From NCBI GenBank assembly GCA_015847255.1, contig JADLZK010007805.1, forward strand, positions 248,001 to 312,000: a stretch of DNA of 64,000 bases, in the 5' to 3' direction. A program made the position numbers and the translations under genes. Below are positions 49,575 through 61,626 of this stretch, piece by piece. The notes beneath the pieces were generated by a model, which worked only from the letters and a program-made list of their open reading frames with translations, had not been told where the DNA came from and searched no databases. The DNA is from Hyparrhenia diplandra (Eukaryota > Streptophyta > Magnoliopsida > Poales > Poaceae). Position 1 is the first letter of the stretch. Every line of letters starts with the position of its first letter.

Positions 49575-50420
49575 ATGGACATTGCGACCAAGTTCGCAAG
49601 TGGTGAAGAGGCCGTCAGTGCATTGTTTGACCAGGCCTCCAAGAAAGGAAAGCGCCGGGAGGACGAGGCCGAGGGATCAAATCCCCCTGACGCCAAAAAG
49701 AAAAAGAAGAACAAGAGCAGACGGGGCAAGGGGCTAGCCCCGGGCGACCTCGAAGATGACCTTGTCGCGGCAGTGGACCGAAAGGGGCCTCGGGCACCCC
49801 AAGGCAAGTTTGATGACATACTTAAAAAACCCTGCACAAACCATCAATACCCTGTCAAGCATACCTTAGAAGAATGCAAGACCCTCCATAAAGCATTTCA
49901 ACAAGCTCGGGGCAATCCCGAAGGGAAAGAAAACAAAGAAGAACCCGAGGGAGAGGGCGGGGAAGATTCTAAGTTTCGAAGGTCGACAAATCGCTTCATG
50001 ATCTTCGGGGGTAGGACAAGTAACATGACCTTTCGACAAAGAAAGAAAGAGCGACAGGAGGTTTTTTCTGCAGAGCCTGCCACCCCCAAGCTTCGCAAAT
50101 GGTCAGATCAAGCAATCACGTACGATCAAAAGGACCATCCACATCATATTCCTAACCCAGGAGCCTATCCATTGGTGGTGGACCCAGTCGTCGGTAACAC
50201 GAGACTGACCAAGGTCCTCATGGACGGAGGAAGCAGTCTCAACCTCATTTACGAGGAGACTCTAGATTTGCTCAAAATCGACAAGTCCAAGATCCGTCGA
50301 GGGGGGCCGGCCTTCAACAAAGATTGTCCCGGGAAGCAAGTGAAGCCCCTCGGGCGCATTGACTTACCGGTATGCTTCGGGACCCCCCTCGAACTTTCAT
50401 CGGGAAACCCCGACCTTTGA
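49575..50420 (+). pseudogene. Gypsy gag end and aspartic protease
   Basis: 281-residue open frame: Lys-rich nucleocapsid-like region, NHQYPVKHTLEECKTL (zinc-knuckle-like CxH spacing without a full CCHC), then the retropepsin core VLMDGGSSLNLIYEETL near residue 215. The active-site triad is DGG here, the form seen in plant Tat-type elements. The frame shifts near 50400 before the reverse transcriptase. Confidence 0.8.
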
Positions 50421-50429
50421 GGTCCCTCG

Positions 50430-51580
50430 GGTTCGAGAGGAGTCTACCATGCAAAGACTAGGCCGGCCGTGCTATGCCAAGTTCATGGCTGTGCCTAATT
50501 ACACATACCTTAAACTGAAGATGCCAGGGCCCAATGGGGTCATCACCACTGGTTCGACATATCACCATGCATACAACTGTGACGTCGAAAGCGTTGAATA
50601 CGCCGAGGCACTCGCCATATCAGAGAAACTCATTGCTGAAGTCTCAAAGAGCTTTGACAAAATGCATAAGGAACCTGAGGCCAAGCGACACGCGGGCGGC
50701 TTTGAAGCTTCAAGGCAACAAAACCATTCCGCTTGACCCAAGCGTCCCGGAGAGAAGCTGCTGACCATCAGTTCGGAGCTCAACCCGAAATAGGAAGCAG
50801 TGCTCGTCGACTTTCTTCGTGCGAACGCCAGCACGTTTGCATGGAGTCCCTCGGACATGCCAGGCATACCGAGGGAAGTCGCCGAGCACTCCCTAGACAT
50901 CCGAGCCGGCTCCAAACCTGTGATGCAGCGGCTGAGGCGATTCGACGACGCCAAGCGCAAGATCATCGGAGAGGAGGTGCAGAAACTAGTGACGGCCGGG
51001 TTCATCAAGGAAGTGTCCCACCCAGAGTGGCTAGCTAATCCTGTATTAGTAGAGAAAAAGAATGGGAAATGACGGATGTGTGTTGACTACACTAGTCTCA
51101 ATAAAGCATGTCCCAAAGTTCCTTTTCCATTACCTCGAATCGATCAAATCGTTGACTCTACGGCGGGGATGCGATCCTTGTCCTTTCTTGATGCGTATTC
51201 TGGGTACCAGCAAATAAAAATGAAAGAGTCCGACCAACTTGCGACTTCTTTCATCACACCCTTCGGGATGTCTTTGCTACCTCACCATGCCTTTCGGGCT
51301 GAGGAACGCTGGAGCCACTTATCAACGATGCATGCAACATGTGTTCGGCGAACTTATAGGATGGATAGTTGAAGCTTACGTCGACGACATCGTAATAAAA
51401 ACCAAAAAGACAACGGACTTAGTGGGTGACTTGGCAGCAACGTTCAAATGCCTAAATGAAAGAGGGGTCAAGGCGAACCCGAGAGAAATGTGTATTCGGG
51501 GTCCCTCGCGGGATGCTTCTCGGATTCATTGTCTCACAAATGAGGTATTGAGGCCAACCCAACCAAGGTTGCAGCAATAA
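50430..51580 (+). pseudogene. Gypsy reverse transcriptase
   Basis: RT motifs are spread over three frames: a linker (50800-51072), MCVDYTSLNKACPK and FLDAYSGYQQIKM (51076-51290), and MPFGLRNAGATYQRCM with the catalytic YVDDIVIKTKK (51239-51480). An in-frame TGA at 51070-51072 precedes MCVDY, and a frameshift lies near 51290. Inactive. Confidence 0.88.
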
Positions 51581-51585
51581 CCAAT

Positions 51586-52692
51586 ATGGAGCCAGTCACC
51601 AATCTCAAGGGAGTCCAAAAGCTCATGGGCTGCCTAGCATCTCTCAGCAGATTCATCTCTAGGCTGGGGGAAAAAGGACTACCCCTGTACCGGCTTCTGA
51701 AGAAATCTGAGCAATTTACTTGGACTGCTGAAGCGGAAGAGGCCCTCGGGAACCTAAAAAGGATACTCACCAACCCACCAGTTCTAGTACCACCGAATCC
51801 CGGGGAGCAATTGCTCCTCTACGTGGCCGCCACTACCCAGGTGGTAAGCGCGGCCATAGTTGTCGAGCGGCAAGAAGAGGGGCACTCCTTACCAGTCCAA
51901 CGACCTGTCTACTTCATTAGTGAAGTACTCTCAGACACCAAAACCCGATACCCTCAGATGCAGAAGTTACTATACGCCGTGGTACTAGCGCAAAGAAAGC
52001 TCCGACACTACTTCCTGGCACACCCGGTCACAGTAGTATCAGCATTCCCCCTCGGGGAAATCATAAACAACAAAGAAGCTACAAGAAGGGTGGCCAAATG
52101 GGCAGTAGAGCTTATGAGCGAGACACTGACATACGCCCCACGCAAAGCAATCAAGTCTCAGGTCCTTGCCGATTTCGTTGTGGAATGGACGAACACCCAG
52201 CTCCCCTCGGCACCGATCCAAGCAGAATGCTGGACGATGTTCTTCGACGGATCCCTTATGAAGACAGGAGCAGGGGCAGGCCTGCTCTTCATCTCGCCCC
52301 TTGGGGTTCACATAAGGTATGCAATCAGGCTACATTTCCAGGCTTCAAACAATGTAGCGGAATACGAGGCCCTGGTCAACGGTCTCCGCATTGCGGTTGA
52401 CCTCGGGGTCCGGCGCCTGGAAACAAGAGGGGACTCCCAGCTCGTGGTGGATCAAGTGATGAAGGCCTCGGCCTGCCACGATCCAAAAATGGAGGCATAT
52501 TGCCGAGAGGTAAGAAAGCTGGAAGAAAAATTTCATGGCCTGGAACATCGACACACACCAAGGAGGTACAATGAGGCAGCGGACGAGCTAGCAAAGGTTG
52601 CGTCTACAAGGGCCGCTATGCCCCCAAATATCGACCTTTGGACCTCTACCAGCCCTCCGTCAAATACCGGGACCGGGAGCCCCCTGGGGTGA
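51586..52692 (+). pseudogene. Gypsy RT thumb and RNase H
   Basis: 368-residue open frame with the RT connection (LMGCLASLSRFISRLGEKGL), a first RNase H-like region and a second RNase H domain (MFFDGSLMKTGAGAG, NNVAEYEALVNGL, RRLETRGDSQLVVDQV). The Asp, Glu and Asp active-site residues are present. This is the longest intact Gypsy frame. The presence of a second RNase H-like domain fits the Tat-type lineage. Confidence 0.85.
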
Positions 52693-52791
52693 CCCAACCC
52701 CTCGGGGCTACGGCACCCCCGGAAATCAAAGACAAAGCTCGAAGACGAAGTCTCTCCGTAGTAACACGGCAACAACCGGAGGCCATGCAAA

Positions 52792-53475
52792 TTGATGAAG
52801 AAATGCAAGATTGGCGGCGCCACTAATCAACTACCTGACCCGAGAAGAGCTCCCCGAGGACAAGACCGAGGCAAGGTGGATAGCCCGACGGGCCAAATCA
52901 TTTACAATGATTGGAGACGAACCAGAACTATACAAAAAGGGGGCCTCGAGAATATTTCAGAGGTGCATCTCCTGAGGGCAAGGAAAAGAGATGTTGATAG
53001 ATACTCATGGAGGAGAGTGCGGGCACCATGCTGCTCCACGAACCCTGGTGGGGAAAGTCTTCAGGCAAGGCTTCTATTGGCCGACAGCAGTCCGAGACGC
53101 AAATCATATAGTACGAACCTGCAAAGGTTGCCAGTACTATGCCCACAAGACGCACCTCCCTACTCAAGCTCTACAAACCATTCCAATCACTTGGTCATTC
53201 GCAGTATGGGGACTGGATATGATCGGACCTCTCAAGAAAGCGCCCGGGGGCTACACTCATGTTCTGGTAGCAATAGACAAGTTCTCCAAATGGATCGAAG
53301 CCCGACCGGTTATCACACCTCGGACAGAAGAAACAGTAAAGTTGTTTGAAGATCTGCTCTCAAGGTTTGGCGTCCCGAATTCGATCATCACAGACAATGG
53401 AACCAACTTCATTGGAAAAAAGTTCCTAGACTTCTGTGAAGATTACAACATCAGGGTAGACACAGCTGCGGTTGC
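52792..53475 (+). pseudogene. Gypsy integrase, 5' part, cut by the Copia insertion
   Basis: The frame 52991-53475 contains the zinc-binding HH-CC region (THGGECGHH, CKGCQYYAHKTH) and two of three catalytic acidic residues (LDMIGPLKKAPG, IITDNGTNFIGK). It stops in VDTAAVAH where the Copia LTR begins. The remaining part is at 63369-63945. Confidence 0.9.
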
Positions 53476-53480
53476 ACATA

Positions 53481-55213
53481 TGAAGATCTCTAGTTTGGTT
53501 TTGGCTAATTAGTGACACCTAAGGACTAATCTCTCGATGCTAAGTGTTTGACTAGATTGGAGATTGGTCGTGCCGGAGTTGGTGCATGGTGATCATGGAG
53601 GATGGATCGAGGTGATCCAAAAGATGATCAAGCATGCAACCCGGTGGAGGTTTGGAGATCAAAGGTCCCAAGGCAAAGGTATAACCATAGGGCTTTTGAT
53701 TTCACACCCAAGACACTATAGAGAGTGTGGGTGGTTATAGGATCGATAAGCCGTACTATAAAGAGGGGAAAACTTTCGTACATATCGATCCTCACGTGCC
53801 TTTAGGTTCAAGTCTCATATGCACGCATTCTAACCTAAAGAGCTAACTCCGTACTTGGTGAAAATGGTTTCGAAAATGCTAACACTTGGTGTCGAGGTGT
53901 TCTTCGACGTGTCGGCAACAAGAATCAAGTGGCGGAAGTCGGTTTGGAGCAAAGGCGAAGGAATGACGATGAAACGACAGAAATTCGCAGCTCGGGGTGA
54001 CCGAACGCTTTTTGGCCGGAAGCACGGGGCTTACGGCCGGGCGACCGGTGTGCGGGTCCGTCGGAATTACGTAAAGGGTGTAAACGGGGTTCGCCCTCGG
54101 GCCGACCGGACGCCGACCGGATGCTTCGGTGCTGACGAAAGCATGACGGACCGCTGGCCGGACCCGGTCGAGACGAGGGGCAAATCCTTTGTTTGGGCGT
54201 TGTCGGTTGTGACCGGATCCACCGGCCGGACTCGGTGAGTCCGGTCAAGGCCCGTCGATCGGCTGTAAAAGCGTGGGTTTCCCCCAACGGCCACATTTCG
54301 TGGTGAGGGGTATTTATACCCCCTTGGCTGCCTCTTGCTCTCTCTCTTGGTCATTTGAATCATTCCTAACATCCTTGAGCAAGCAAGCAAGCCTCCCTCC
54401 TCTCTCATTCTTGATTTGAGCTTCATTCTTGAGAGAAGAGTTGATCCTAGTGCATTGCATCGAGTTCTTGCATCTAGAGGCACTTGGGGATCGTTGTGAG
54501 ACGGTGCATTTCTCGTTTCTCTTAGAGACACCGCTCCTAGCCGGCTTGGTGGATTGGTGGAGTTGTTGGCAAGAAGAGGTGATTGTTTCTTGGCCACCTC
54601 CGGTTGATTTGTGAGAGGATTACGCACTCCTCGTCGGGAAGACAAAGTGCAAGGAATACATTGCTCGTGTCTTGGGTACCACACTTGTTGAGTGGTGTGT
54701 TGAAGCTAGCAAGGGCACCGCCTAGCTCAAACACCATCCTTGTGTTGGTCGGCACAACCGGAGAGTAACTTGTCGGTGTACAAGCGAACTCCGGGTGAAC
54801 AAATCGACTTGTTCATTGTCTCGGTGTGTGGATCATCACCTTCGTGTGATTGATAGCTCTTCTTCTTCCCGGTGATTGGTTGACATCCTCTACACGTCGG
54901 TATAACAAGCTTCTCACTCTTGCATTACTTTGCTAGATTACTTTGAGTAGAGAGCTAGCACTTGCTTGTGTAGGTTGTTCTTGCTAGCATAAGGATCTTA
55001 TTAGGATTGCTCACTAGTTAGAGTAGTGACATAGCCTTTGATTGACATAGAGATCGTAGAATAGATTTAAAATTGTCACTAGAGGCTTGCAAGACAATAG
55101 AGCTAGTGCAAACCGCTTTACGCCGTGTTTTATACTAATCGGTTTGTTTAGTTGAGCTTGTAGAAAATTTTTATAGGCTATTCACCCCCCCTCTAGCCAT
55201 CTAGGACCTTACA
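53481..55213 (+). repeat. Copia left LTR
   Basis: It starts TGAAGATCTCTAGTTTGG and ends CTAGGACCTTACA. A TATA-like GTATTTATACC is at about 54308. The open frames inside (for example 54429-54614 and 54583-54768) recur in the right LTR and are not genes. Confidence 0.93.
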
Positions 55214-55271
55214 AGTGGTATTGGAGCCGTGGTCACCGTTTTAGAAGGCTTAACAACCTTCGTGTGAAGCA

Positions 55272-57332
55272 ATGGCTAATGTTGTGTTCAACCATGTTGG
55301 GGGAAAGCCTCCTTTCTTTGATGGGGTCAAGAATTTTGACTATTGGAAGAGATGCATGAGAATGTACTTGGGATCAATCAATGACCAAGTATGGGAAGTG
55401 ACCGAAAAGGATTATGTCATCCTTGATCCAACCAACCTCACTCCCACTGACAAGTCCAACAAGCAATGCAACACCATGGCATTAAACACAATGTACAATG
55501 GCATGGATGTCAAGGTGTTTGAGGGCATCAAAGACCTTGAGAAGGCAAGTGAGGTTTGGGAGAAGCTTTGTGAGACCTATGAGGACACCAAAGTTGTGAA
55601 AAGTGCCAAATTGTATGTTCTCAAGAGTGAATTTGAGAATTTCAAGATGAAGAAGGATGAGAGCATCCCAGAGACATTCCATAGGCTCCAAGTGATTGTC
55701 AATGATCTCAAATTATTGGGAGTGAAGACATTGGATAGAGACTTTGGGCACAAATTCTTAATGTGCTTGCCCAAGAGATTTTCTATGTTGTGGAAGATTC
55801 TTTTTAGAGGTGCATTGGACACAATGACACCTAGTGACTTGCTTGGAGAAGTGCTAACCGATGAGCAAGTTGATGGAATGGAAGATGAAGTGGAGAAGGA
55901 AGATGATAAGAACAAGAAGGTTGTGGCATTCAAAGCCACCACCACCTCATCCAAGGCTAAGGGCAAGTCCAAGGCTCAAGAAGAAGATGATGAGGAAGTC
56001 AACCTTGAGGAGATTGATCAAGAGTTTGCTATGTTTGTGAAGAAGTTTAGCAAAGTCTTGAAGAGCAAGAAGTTTGGAAAAGGCTCTAGAAGAAGAAATG
56101 ATTCATCCAAGAGCAATGAAGAGCCAAGAAAGTGCTTTGAGTGTGATAGTCCTTATCACATCCTTGCCGATTGCCCAATCAAGAAGGAAAAGGAGAAGAT
56201 GAAGGGATACAAGGGCAACAAGACAAACAAGAAGAGCAAGACCATGACATTCAAGAAGACAAATGATGGTGCCTTTGTTTGTTCTTGGGATAGTGATGGC
56301 TCCTCCGATGAAGAGGAAGAGAAGCCCAAGGCCATGATTGCAATTGGCCAACACAAGACGTCATCCCTCTTTGGCTCATCACCTTCATGCTTCATGGCTA
56401 AGGCCACTAAGGTATCACTGCATGAGCATGAAGAACTAAATGCTAATGAAGTAAAATATGATAGTGATGATGATGATGATGATGATGATGAACCCACTAG
56501 AGATGACCTTTTAGAGATGCTTAAGCAAACTCATATCTTGCTTAAGACTAAGGACAAAGAATGTAAAGCTTTGCAAAAGAGTGTAAAAACTCTTGAGCAA
56601 AACTTTAGGGAGCTAGAGGCCACCCATGAGGGTCTAAAGGAAGACCATGGGGAATTGGAGCTAGCTCATACAAGGCTTCAAAAAGCCCATGCCTTGCTCT
56701 TAGAGAAGAATGATAGAGCTTGCTCAATCATCAAGAAGGATGTTGGTTCAACATGTGACATCATAGATGAACCCCTTGTGGTTGATGTTGAAGAATCATC
56801 TATTCCTTCCACATCCACATCAACCCACTCAAGCTCTACTAATAGTGATGGAGTAATTTTAGATTCATCACTAAAGGTTGAGAATGAGACTCTCAAAAGA
56901 GAGGTGGATGAGCTCACCCACTCCTTGAGGAAGGCTTATGGTGGGGATGCCCGCTTGCTAAAGTGCTTGGGTAGTCAAAGGTTTTCCCTTAACAAGAAAG
57001 GCTTAGGCTATGTCCCCAAGAAAGGCAAGAAGGCCTTTGCTACTCCAAAGCCTAGCTTTGTGAACAGCAATGGGTCCTATTGCAATACATGCAAGCAAGT
57101 GGGGCATCGAGAGCAAAAATATGCTAAAATCAACATGAACAAGAAATCAAGCAAAGTGCATTCCATACATTTTGATTCTTGTTATTTGCTTACCAAGGGT
57201 GAGAAGGGTGTCAAGGCAAAGTTTGTTGGTACACCCATTGTTGGCCCAAAGAAGAAGGCAATTTGGGTACCAAAGGCTTTGGTTGCTAACCTCCAAGGAC
57301 CCAAATGCAAATGGATACCTAAATCTTATTGA
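55272..57332 (+). CDS. Copia gag, 686 residues
   Basis: Structural capsid and nucleocapsid protein. Residues 1-200 are the Copia gag domain (FDGVKNFDYWKRCMRMYLGS, LGVKTLDRDFGHKFLMCLPK). A CCHC zinc knuckle CFECDSPYHILADC is near residue 287. An acidic DDDDDDDD stretch lies near 400, then a predicted coiled coil (430-490) with Leu/Glu/Lys heptads. A second knuckle near 602 reads CNTCKQVGHREQKY, where the last Cys is replaced by Tyr. The frame is intact and ends at a TGA; pol follows 11 bp later in a different frame. The length is typical for the long gag of Sireviruses. Confidence 0.88.
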   Translation: MANVVFNHVGGKPPFFDGVKNFDYWKRCMRMYLGSINDQVWEVTEKDYVILDPTNLTPTDKSNKQCNTMALNTMYNGMDVKVFEGIKDLEKASEVWEKLCETYEDTKVVKSAKLYVLKSEFENFKMKKDESIPETFHRLQVIVNDLKLLGVKTLDRDFGHKFLMCLPKRFSMLWKILFRGALDTMTPSDLLGEVLTDEQVDGMEDEVEKEDDKNKKVVAFKATTTSSKAKGKSKAQEEDDEEVNLEEIDQEFAMFVKKFSKVLKSKKFGKGSRRRNDSSKSNEEPRKCFECDSPYHILADCPIKKEKEKMKGYKGNKTNKKSKTMTFKKTNDGAFVCSWDSDGSSDEEEEKPKAMIAIGQHKTSSLFGSSPSCFMAKATKVSLHEHEELNANEVKYDSDDDDDDDDEPTRDDLLEMLKQTHILLKTKDKECKALQKSVKTLEQNFRELEATHEGLKEDHGELELAHTRLQKAHALLLEKNDRACSIIKKDVGSTCDIIDEPLVVDVEESSIPSTSTSTHSSSTNSDGVILDSSLKVENETLKREVDELTHSLRKAYGGDARLLKCLGSQRFSLNKKGLGYVPKKGKKAFATPKPSFVNSNGSYCNTCKQVGHREQKYAKINMNKKSSKVHSIHFDSCYLLTKGEKGVKAKFVGTPIVGPKKKAIWVPKALVANLQGPKCKWIPKSY

Positions 57333-57343
57333 TTTGCTTGTAG

Positions 57344-59008
57344 GTGAATTACAAGATTGGGGGGAATCATTGGATTCTTGATAGTGGGTGCATTCAACAT
57401 ATGACCGGTGATGCAAGGAAGTTCAACATTATTGATTCAACTCAAGAGAATGGCAAGCCTATTACTTTCGGTGATAGCAAAAGTGGCAAGATACGAGGCA
57501 TAGGCAAGATAGCAATAACCAATGATTTGACCTTATCAAATGTGGCACTAGTGGACATATTGAAGTACAATTTGCTTTCGGTGGCACAAATTTGTGATCT
57601 TGGTTACAAGTGCATCTTTGGTGAAGATAGTGTTGAGATAGTGAATACAAAAGATTCAAGCTTGATCTTCAAGGGAATAAGATTTGATAACCTCTACCTT
57701 GTGGATTTTGGTGCTAGTGAGACTCAAATTAGTACATACTTGATATCTCAATCTAGCATGGGTTGGCTATGGCATAGAAGGCTTGGTCATGTTGGCATGA
57801 AGCAACTCAACAAGTTAGTGACTCATGATCTAGTAAGGGGCTTGAAGGATGTTCACTTTAACAAGGACAAGCTATGTAGTGCATGTCAAGCCGGCAAGCA
57901 AGTTGCCAATACTCATCCAAAGAAGAGCTTCATGAGTACTTGCAAGGCATTTGACTTGATCCATATTGACTTGTTTGGCCCAACCGCATATACAAGCATT
58001 GGTGGCAACAAGTATGGATTTGTGATTGTGGATGACTATACAAGATTCACTTGGGTGTTCTTTCTCAATGACAAGAGTGATGTGTATTCATTGTTCAAGA
58101 CATTTCTCAAGAGGGTGCACAATGAGTTTGATATCATAGTGAAGAAAGTGAGAAGTGACAATGGAAGTGAGTTCAAGAACACAAGAGTTGATGAGCTATG
58201 TGATGACTATGGGATCATGCATCAACTTTCGGCCAAGTACACACCACAATCAAATGGCCTAGTTGAGAGGAAGAATAGGACTCTCATTGAGATGGCAAGA
58301 TCAATGCTTAGTGAGTACAATGTGAGTCAATCATTTTGGGCCGAAGCAATCAACACCGCATGCCACTACATCAATAGATTGTATTGCCATCCCATGATGA
58401 ACAAGACACCTTATGAGCTATTGAATGGAAGAAAGCCAACCATTGCATACTTTAGAGTGTTTGGATGCAAATGCTACATATTGAAGAAGGGTGCAAGACT
58501 TGGCAAGTTTGACAAGAGGTGTGATGAAGGGTTCCTACTTGGTTATTCCACCACAAGCAAGGCATATAGAGTGTGGAACAACTCAAGTGGTGTATTGGAA
58601 GAAGTCCATGATGTTGAATTTGATGAAATCAATGGGTCCCAAGATGAAGATGAGAATCTCAATGATGTTAGTGGAACTCAATTGGTAAATGCCATGAGGG
58701 GCATGGACATTGGTGATATAAGGCCAACTCAAGTTGATGATGACAAAGATGAAGTGCAAATCACTCAAGCTAGTGGTGCTCAAGTTCAAGATCAACAACA
58801 AGCTAGTACATCATCTCAAGCAACAACAAGTGATCAACCAAGCTCAAGCAATCAAGTTCCAATACTCCAAAGCTCAAGCATTGCTAGAGATCACCCAATT
58901 GATCAAATTATTGGTGACATTGCAAGTGGAGTACAAACAAGAGGAAGACTAGCGGTCTTTTGTGAACACTTTGCTTTTGTGTCACAAGAAGAGCCCGAAA
59001 AAGGTTGA
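57344..59008 (+). CDS. Copia protease and integrase
   Basis: 554-residue open frame that starts with the protease (GGNHWILDSGCIQHMTGDAR, catalytic Asp in LDSG). The integrase follows, with its HH-CC region (HRRLGHVGMKQL, CSACQAGK), DDE core (IHIDLFGPTAY, RSDNGSEFKN, and the Glu in NGLVERKNRTL) and GKFDKRCDEGFLLGYS, then a Gln/Ser-rich linker. The frame is lost at about 59000, before the reverse transcriptase. The start ATG is arbitrary, since pol is normally made as a fusion. Confidence 0.88.
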   Translation: MNYKIGGNHWILDSGCIQHMTGDARKFNIIDSTQENGKPITFGDSKSGKIRGIGKIAITNDLTLSNVALVDILKYNLLSVAQICDLGYKCIFGEDSVEIVNTKDSSLIFKGIRFDNLYLVDFGASETQISTYLISQSSMGWLWHRRLGHVGMKQLNKLVTHDLVRGLKDVHFNKDKLCSACQAGKQVANTHPKKSFMSTCKAFDLIHIDLFGPTAYTSIGGNKYGFVIVDDYTRFTWVFFLNDKSDVYSLFKTFLKRVHNEFDIIVKKVRSDNGSEFKNTRVDELCDDYGIMHQLSAKYTPQSNGLVERKNRTLIEMARSMLSEYNVSQSFWAEAINTACHYINRLYCHPMMNKTPYELLNGRKPTIAYFRVFGCKCYILKKGARLGKFDKRCDEGFLLGYSTTSKAYRVWNNSSGVLEEVHDVEFDEINGSQDEDENLNDVSGTQLVNAMRGMDIGDIRPTQVDDDKDEVQITQASGAQVQDQQQASTSSQATTSDQPSSSNQVPILQSSSIARDHPIDQIIGDIASGVQTRGRLAVFCEHFAFVSQEEPEKG

Positions 59009-60526
59009 TGATGCCTTGAAGGATGATGAATGGGTCATTGCAATGCAAGAGGAGCTCAATAACTTTGATAGAAACAAGGTTTGGGAATTGGTAGAGACCA
59101 AAAGGACTACAATGTCATTGGAACCAAATGGGTGTTCAAGAACAAGCAAGATGAAGATGGTATTGTTGTGAGAAACAAAGCAAGACTAGTTGCACAAGGC
59201 TACACTCAAGTAGAGGGTCTTGACTTTGGTGAAACATATGCTCCGGTTGCAAGATTAGAGGCAATTAGAATTCTATTGGCCTATGCATGTGCACACAACA
59301 TCAAGCTCTATCAAATGGATGTCAAGAGTGCTTTTCTTAATGGCTTCATCAATGAGCTAGTGTATGTTGAGCAACCACCCGATTTTGAAGATTACCATCA
59401 TCCCAATCATGTGTACAAGTTGAACAAGGCATTGTATGGGTTGAAGCAAGCACCTAGAGCATGGTATGAGAGGTTGAGAGATTTCTTACTCAAGAAAGGC
59501 TTCAAAATGGGCAAAGTTGACACTACTCTTTTCACCAAGAAGATTGGAAAGGATTTGTTTGTCATGCAAATATATGTTGATGATATCATCTTTGGATCAA
59601 CAAATCAAGAGTATTGTGAAGAGTTTGCCAAGATGATGGCAAAAGAGTTTGAAATGTCTATGCTTAGAGAGCTCACATACTTTCTTGGTCTTCAAATCAA
59701 GGAAATGAAGAATGGCACCTTCATTAGTCAAGGGAAGTACATTAGAGACATGATCAAGAAGTTTGGCATGCAAGATGCAAAGGGCATCAATACACCAATG
59801 GGTACCAATGGATCATTGGACAATGATGAAAGTGGCAATATGGTTGATCAAAAGTACTATAGGTCATTGATTGGAAGCTTACTCTATGTGACCGCTTCTA
59901 GGCCCGATGTGATGTTTAGTGTTGGCAAGTGTGCAAGATTTCAATCCTCACCTAGAGAGAGTCATCTCACCGCATCAAAGAGGATATTGAGGTACTTGAA
60001 GCACACACAAAATGTTGGGCTATGGTATCCCAAGTGGTCAAACTTTGAGCTTATTGGATATTTCGGATTCGACTATGGGGGATGCAAGGTTGATAGAAGA
60101 AGCACAAGTGACACTTGTCAATTCCTTGGAAGATCTCTAGTATCTTGGTCCTCAAAGAAGCAAACCGGTGTGACACTTTCAACTGCCGAGGCCGAATACA
60201 TTAGTGCCGGTAGTTGTTGTGCACAATTGCTATGGATGAGATTGACATTGAAGGATTATGGATTTGATTTCCATCATGTGTCTTTGTATTGTGACAATGA
60301 GAGTGCTTGCAAGATGACTCAAAACCCGGTCCAACATACAAGAACCAAGCACATTGACATAAGGCATCACTTCATAAGAGATCATCAACAAAAGGGTGAT
60401 ATTGCTATCCAACCTATTGGCACCGAAGATCAACTAGCCGACATCTTTACAAAGCCACTAGATGAGAAGAGGTTTTGCAAGTTAAGAAATGAGTTGAATA
60501 TCCTTGACTTCTCCAACATGAGTTGA
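59000..60526 (+). pseudogene. Copia reverse transcriptase and RNase H
   Basis: The RT begins at about 59000 in one frame (ALKDDEWVIAMQEELNNFDR), and from about 59090 continues in another to the stop at 60526. So two frame changes separate it from the integrase. Motifs present: NKARLVAQGYTQVEGLDF, QMDVKSAFLNG, ALYGLKQAPRAWYERL, the catalytic YVDDIIFGS, and the RNase H end (TLSTAEAEYIS, TKHIDIRHHFIRD, DQLADIFTKPL). Apart from the frame changes the domain is well preserved. Confidence 0.88.
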
Positions 60527-61626
60527 ATGCACCCCACATCTATGACATGCCCCTCCATCAAGCAAAGCAAAGGTGAAATTGTTTGACATGGGATTCATGA
60601 TATCTAAGGACTTGTTAGAACATATAGACATACAACTTGTGCCTTAGGAAGCATTCATGGAAAATAAAAGGATTTCAATGTATGTATGCCATCACTATTG
60701 CTCTTCATGCTTGTTTGATCTAGTGATGACATATGACATGTTTATGGGCTTACAATCTCAAGTGTTGAATTTGGCTACCTTTTCACACATATAGTTCAAC
60801 ATAGGCAAGATAACCCTTGTCATGAGGTGTGAAGAAGCTTGTCTTTGGTTCAAACCGAAATATATGTTTGACAAGTGATCCAAATTTGACCAAATTTGAG
60901 CACTATTCTCTCTTCCATAACACAACATGGTCATACCTTTTGTGGAAATTGTCGACAAAGGGGGGAGAGATTAGTGCATGAAAGGTTTTGGAAAATTAAA
61001 AATTTCACATGTTTTTGAAAACCTCTCATGTGGTTCATGAGTTAACAAGTGGTTCACACAAGTAGGGGAGCAAGCTCATAGACATTTTGTTGCATTTGAT
61101 TGTACACTAACATATGACTTGCTCATTGCACATGTATTTAAATTCTATATACATGCTTGTGTGGTGTATGCTAGTCTTCACATGTTGCTTTACAAGTGGT
61201 TGAATAACTAGCATGCATAGGAGCTAGCTAGATTTTCTAAATTCCGCTCTTAATTCAAGTACCTTGCTCATAATGTGATCTCACGTGGTACTTTGAGTTT
61301 TGATGAAAATCTAGTTATCTTGATGCTTGTATGGTGAAAATGGCGCAACTCGATTGGTATCACGCTTCAAAGGTCCATTTCTTTCACCTAAGCATCATTT
61401 TGGTAACATAGCTCACCCTCAATTTCAATATTCATACATGTATGCAATGCTTCGTTCCAAACTCGTGGCATACATGTAGGGGGAGCTTATGCTACCAAAA
61501 CCGAACTATGATGATTGTCCAATCCTATGATTGTAAGCAAAATGCTTGGACAACCGTTGTATGTTTAAAAACATTAATCATAAAACCTTTTATGCGGGTT
61601 GTCACCAATTACCAAAAAGGGGAGAT
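60527..61626 (+). other. Copia 3' non-coding region and polypurine tract
   Basis: About 1.1 kb with no open frame of note between the RNase H stop and the right LTR. Purine-rich GGGGGGAGAG (about 60960) and AGGGGGAGCTT (about 61478) occur before the final AAAAAGGGGAGAT (61614-61626). Several polypurine-like tracts in this region are a known Sirevirus trait. Confidence 0.7.

Noticed and set aside
54429..54768. Short frames of 61-72 residues in the Copia LTR
   Set aside because: The same frames recur in the right LTR at 62585-62924; they are LTR sequence and not genes.
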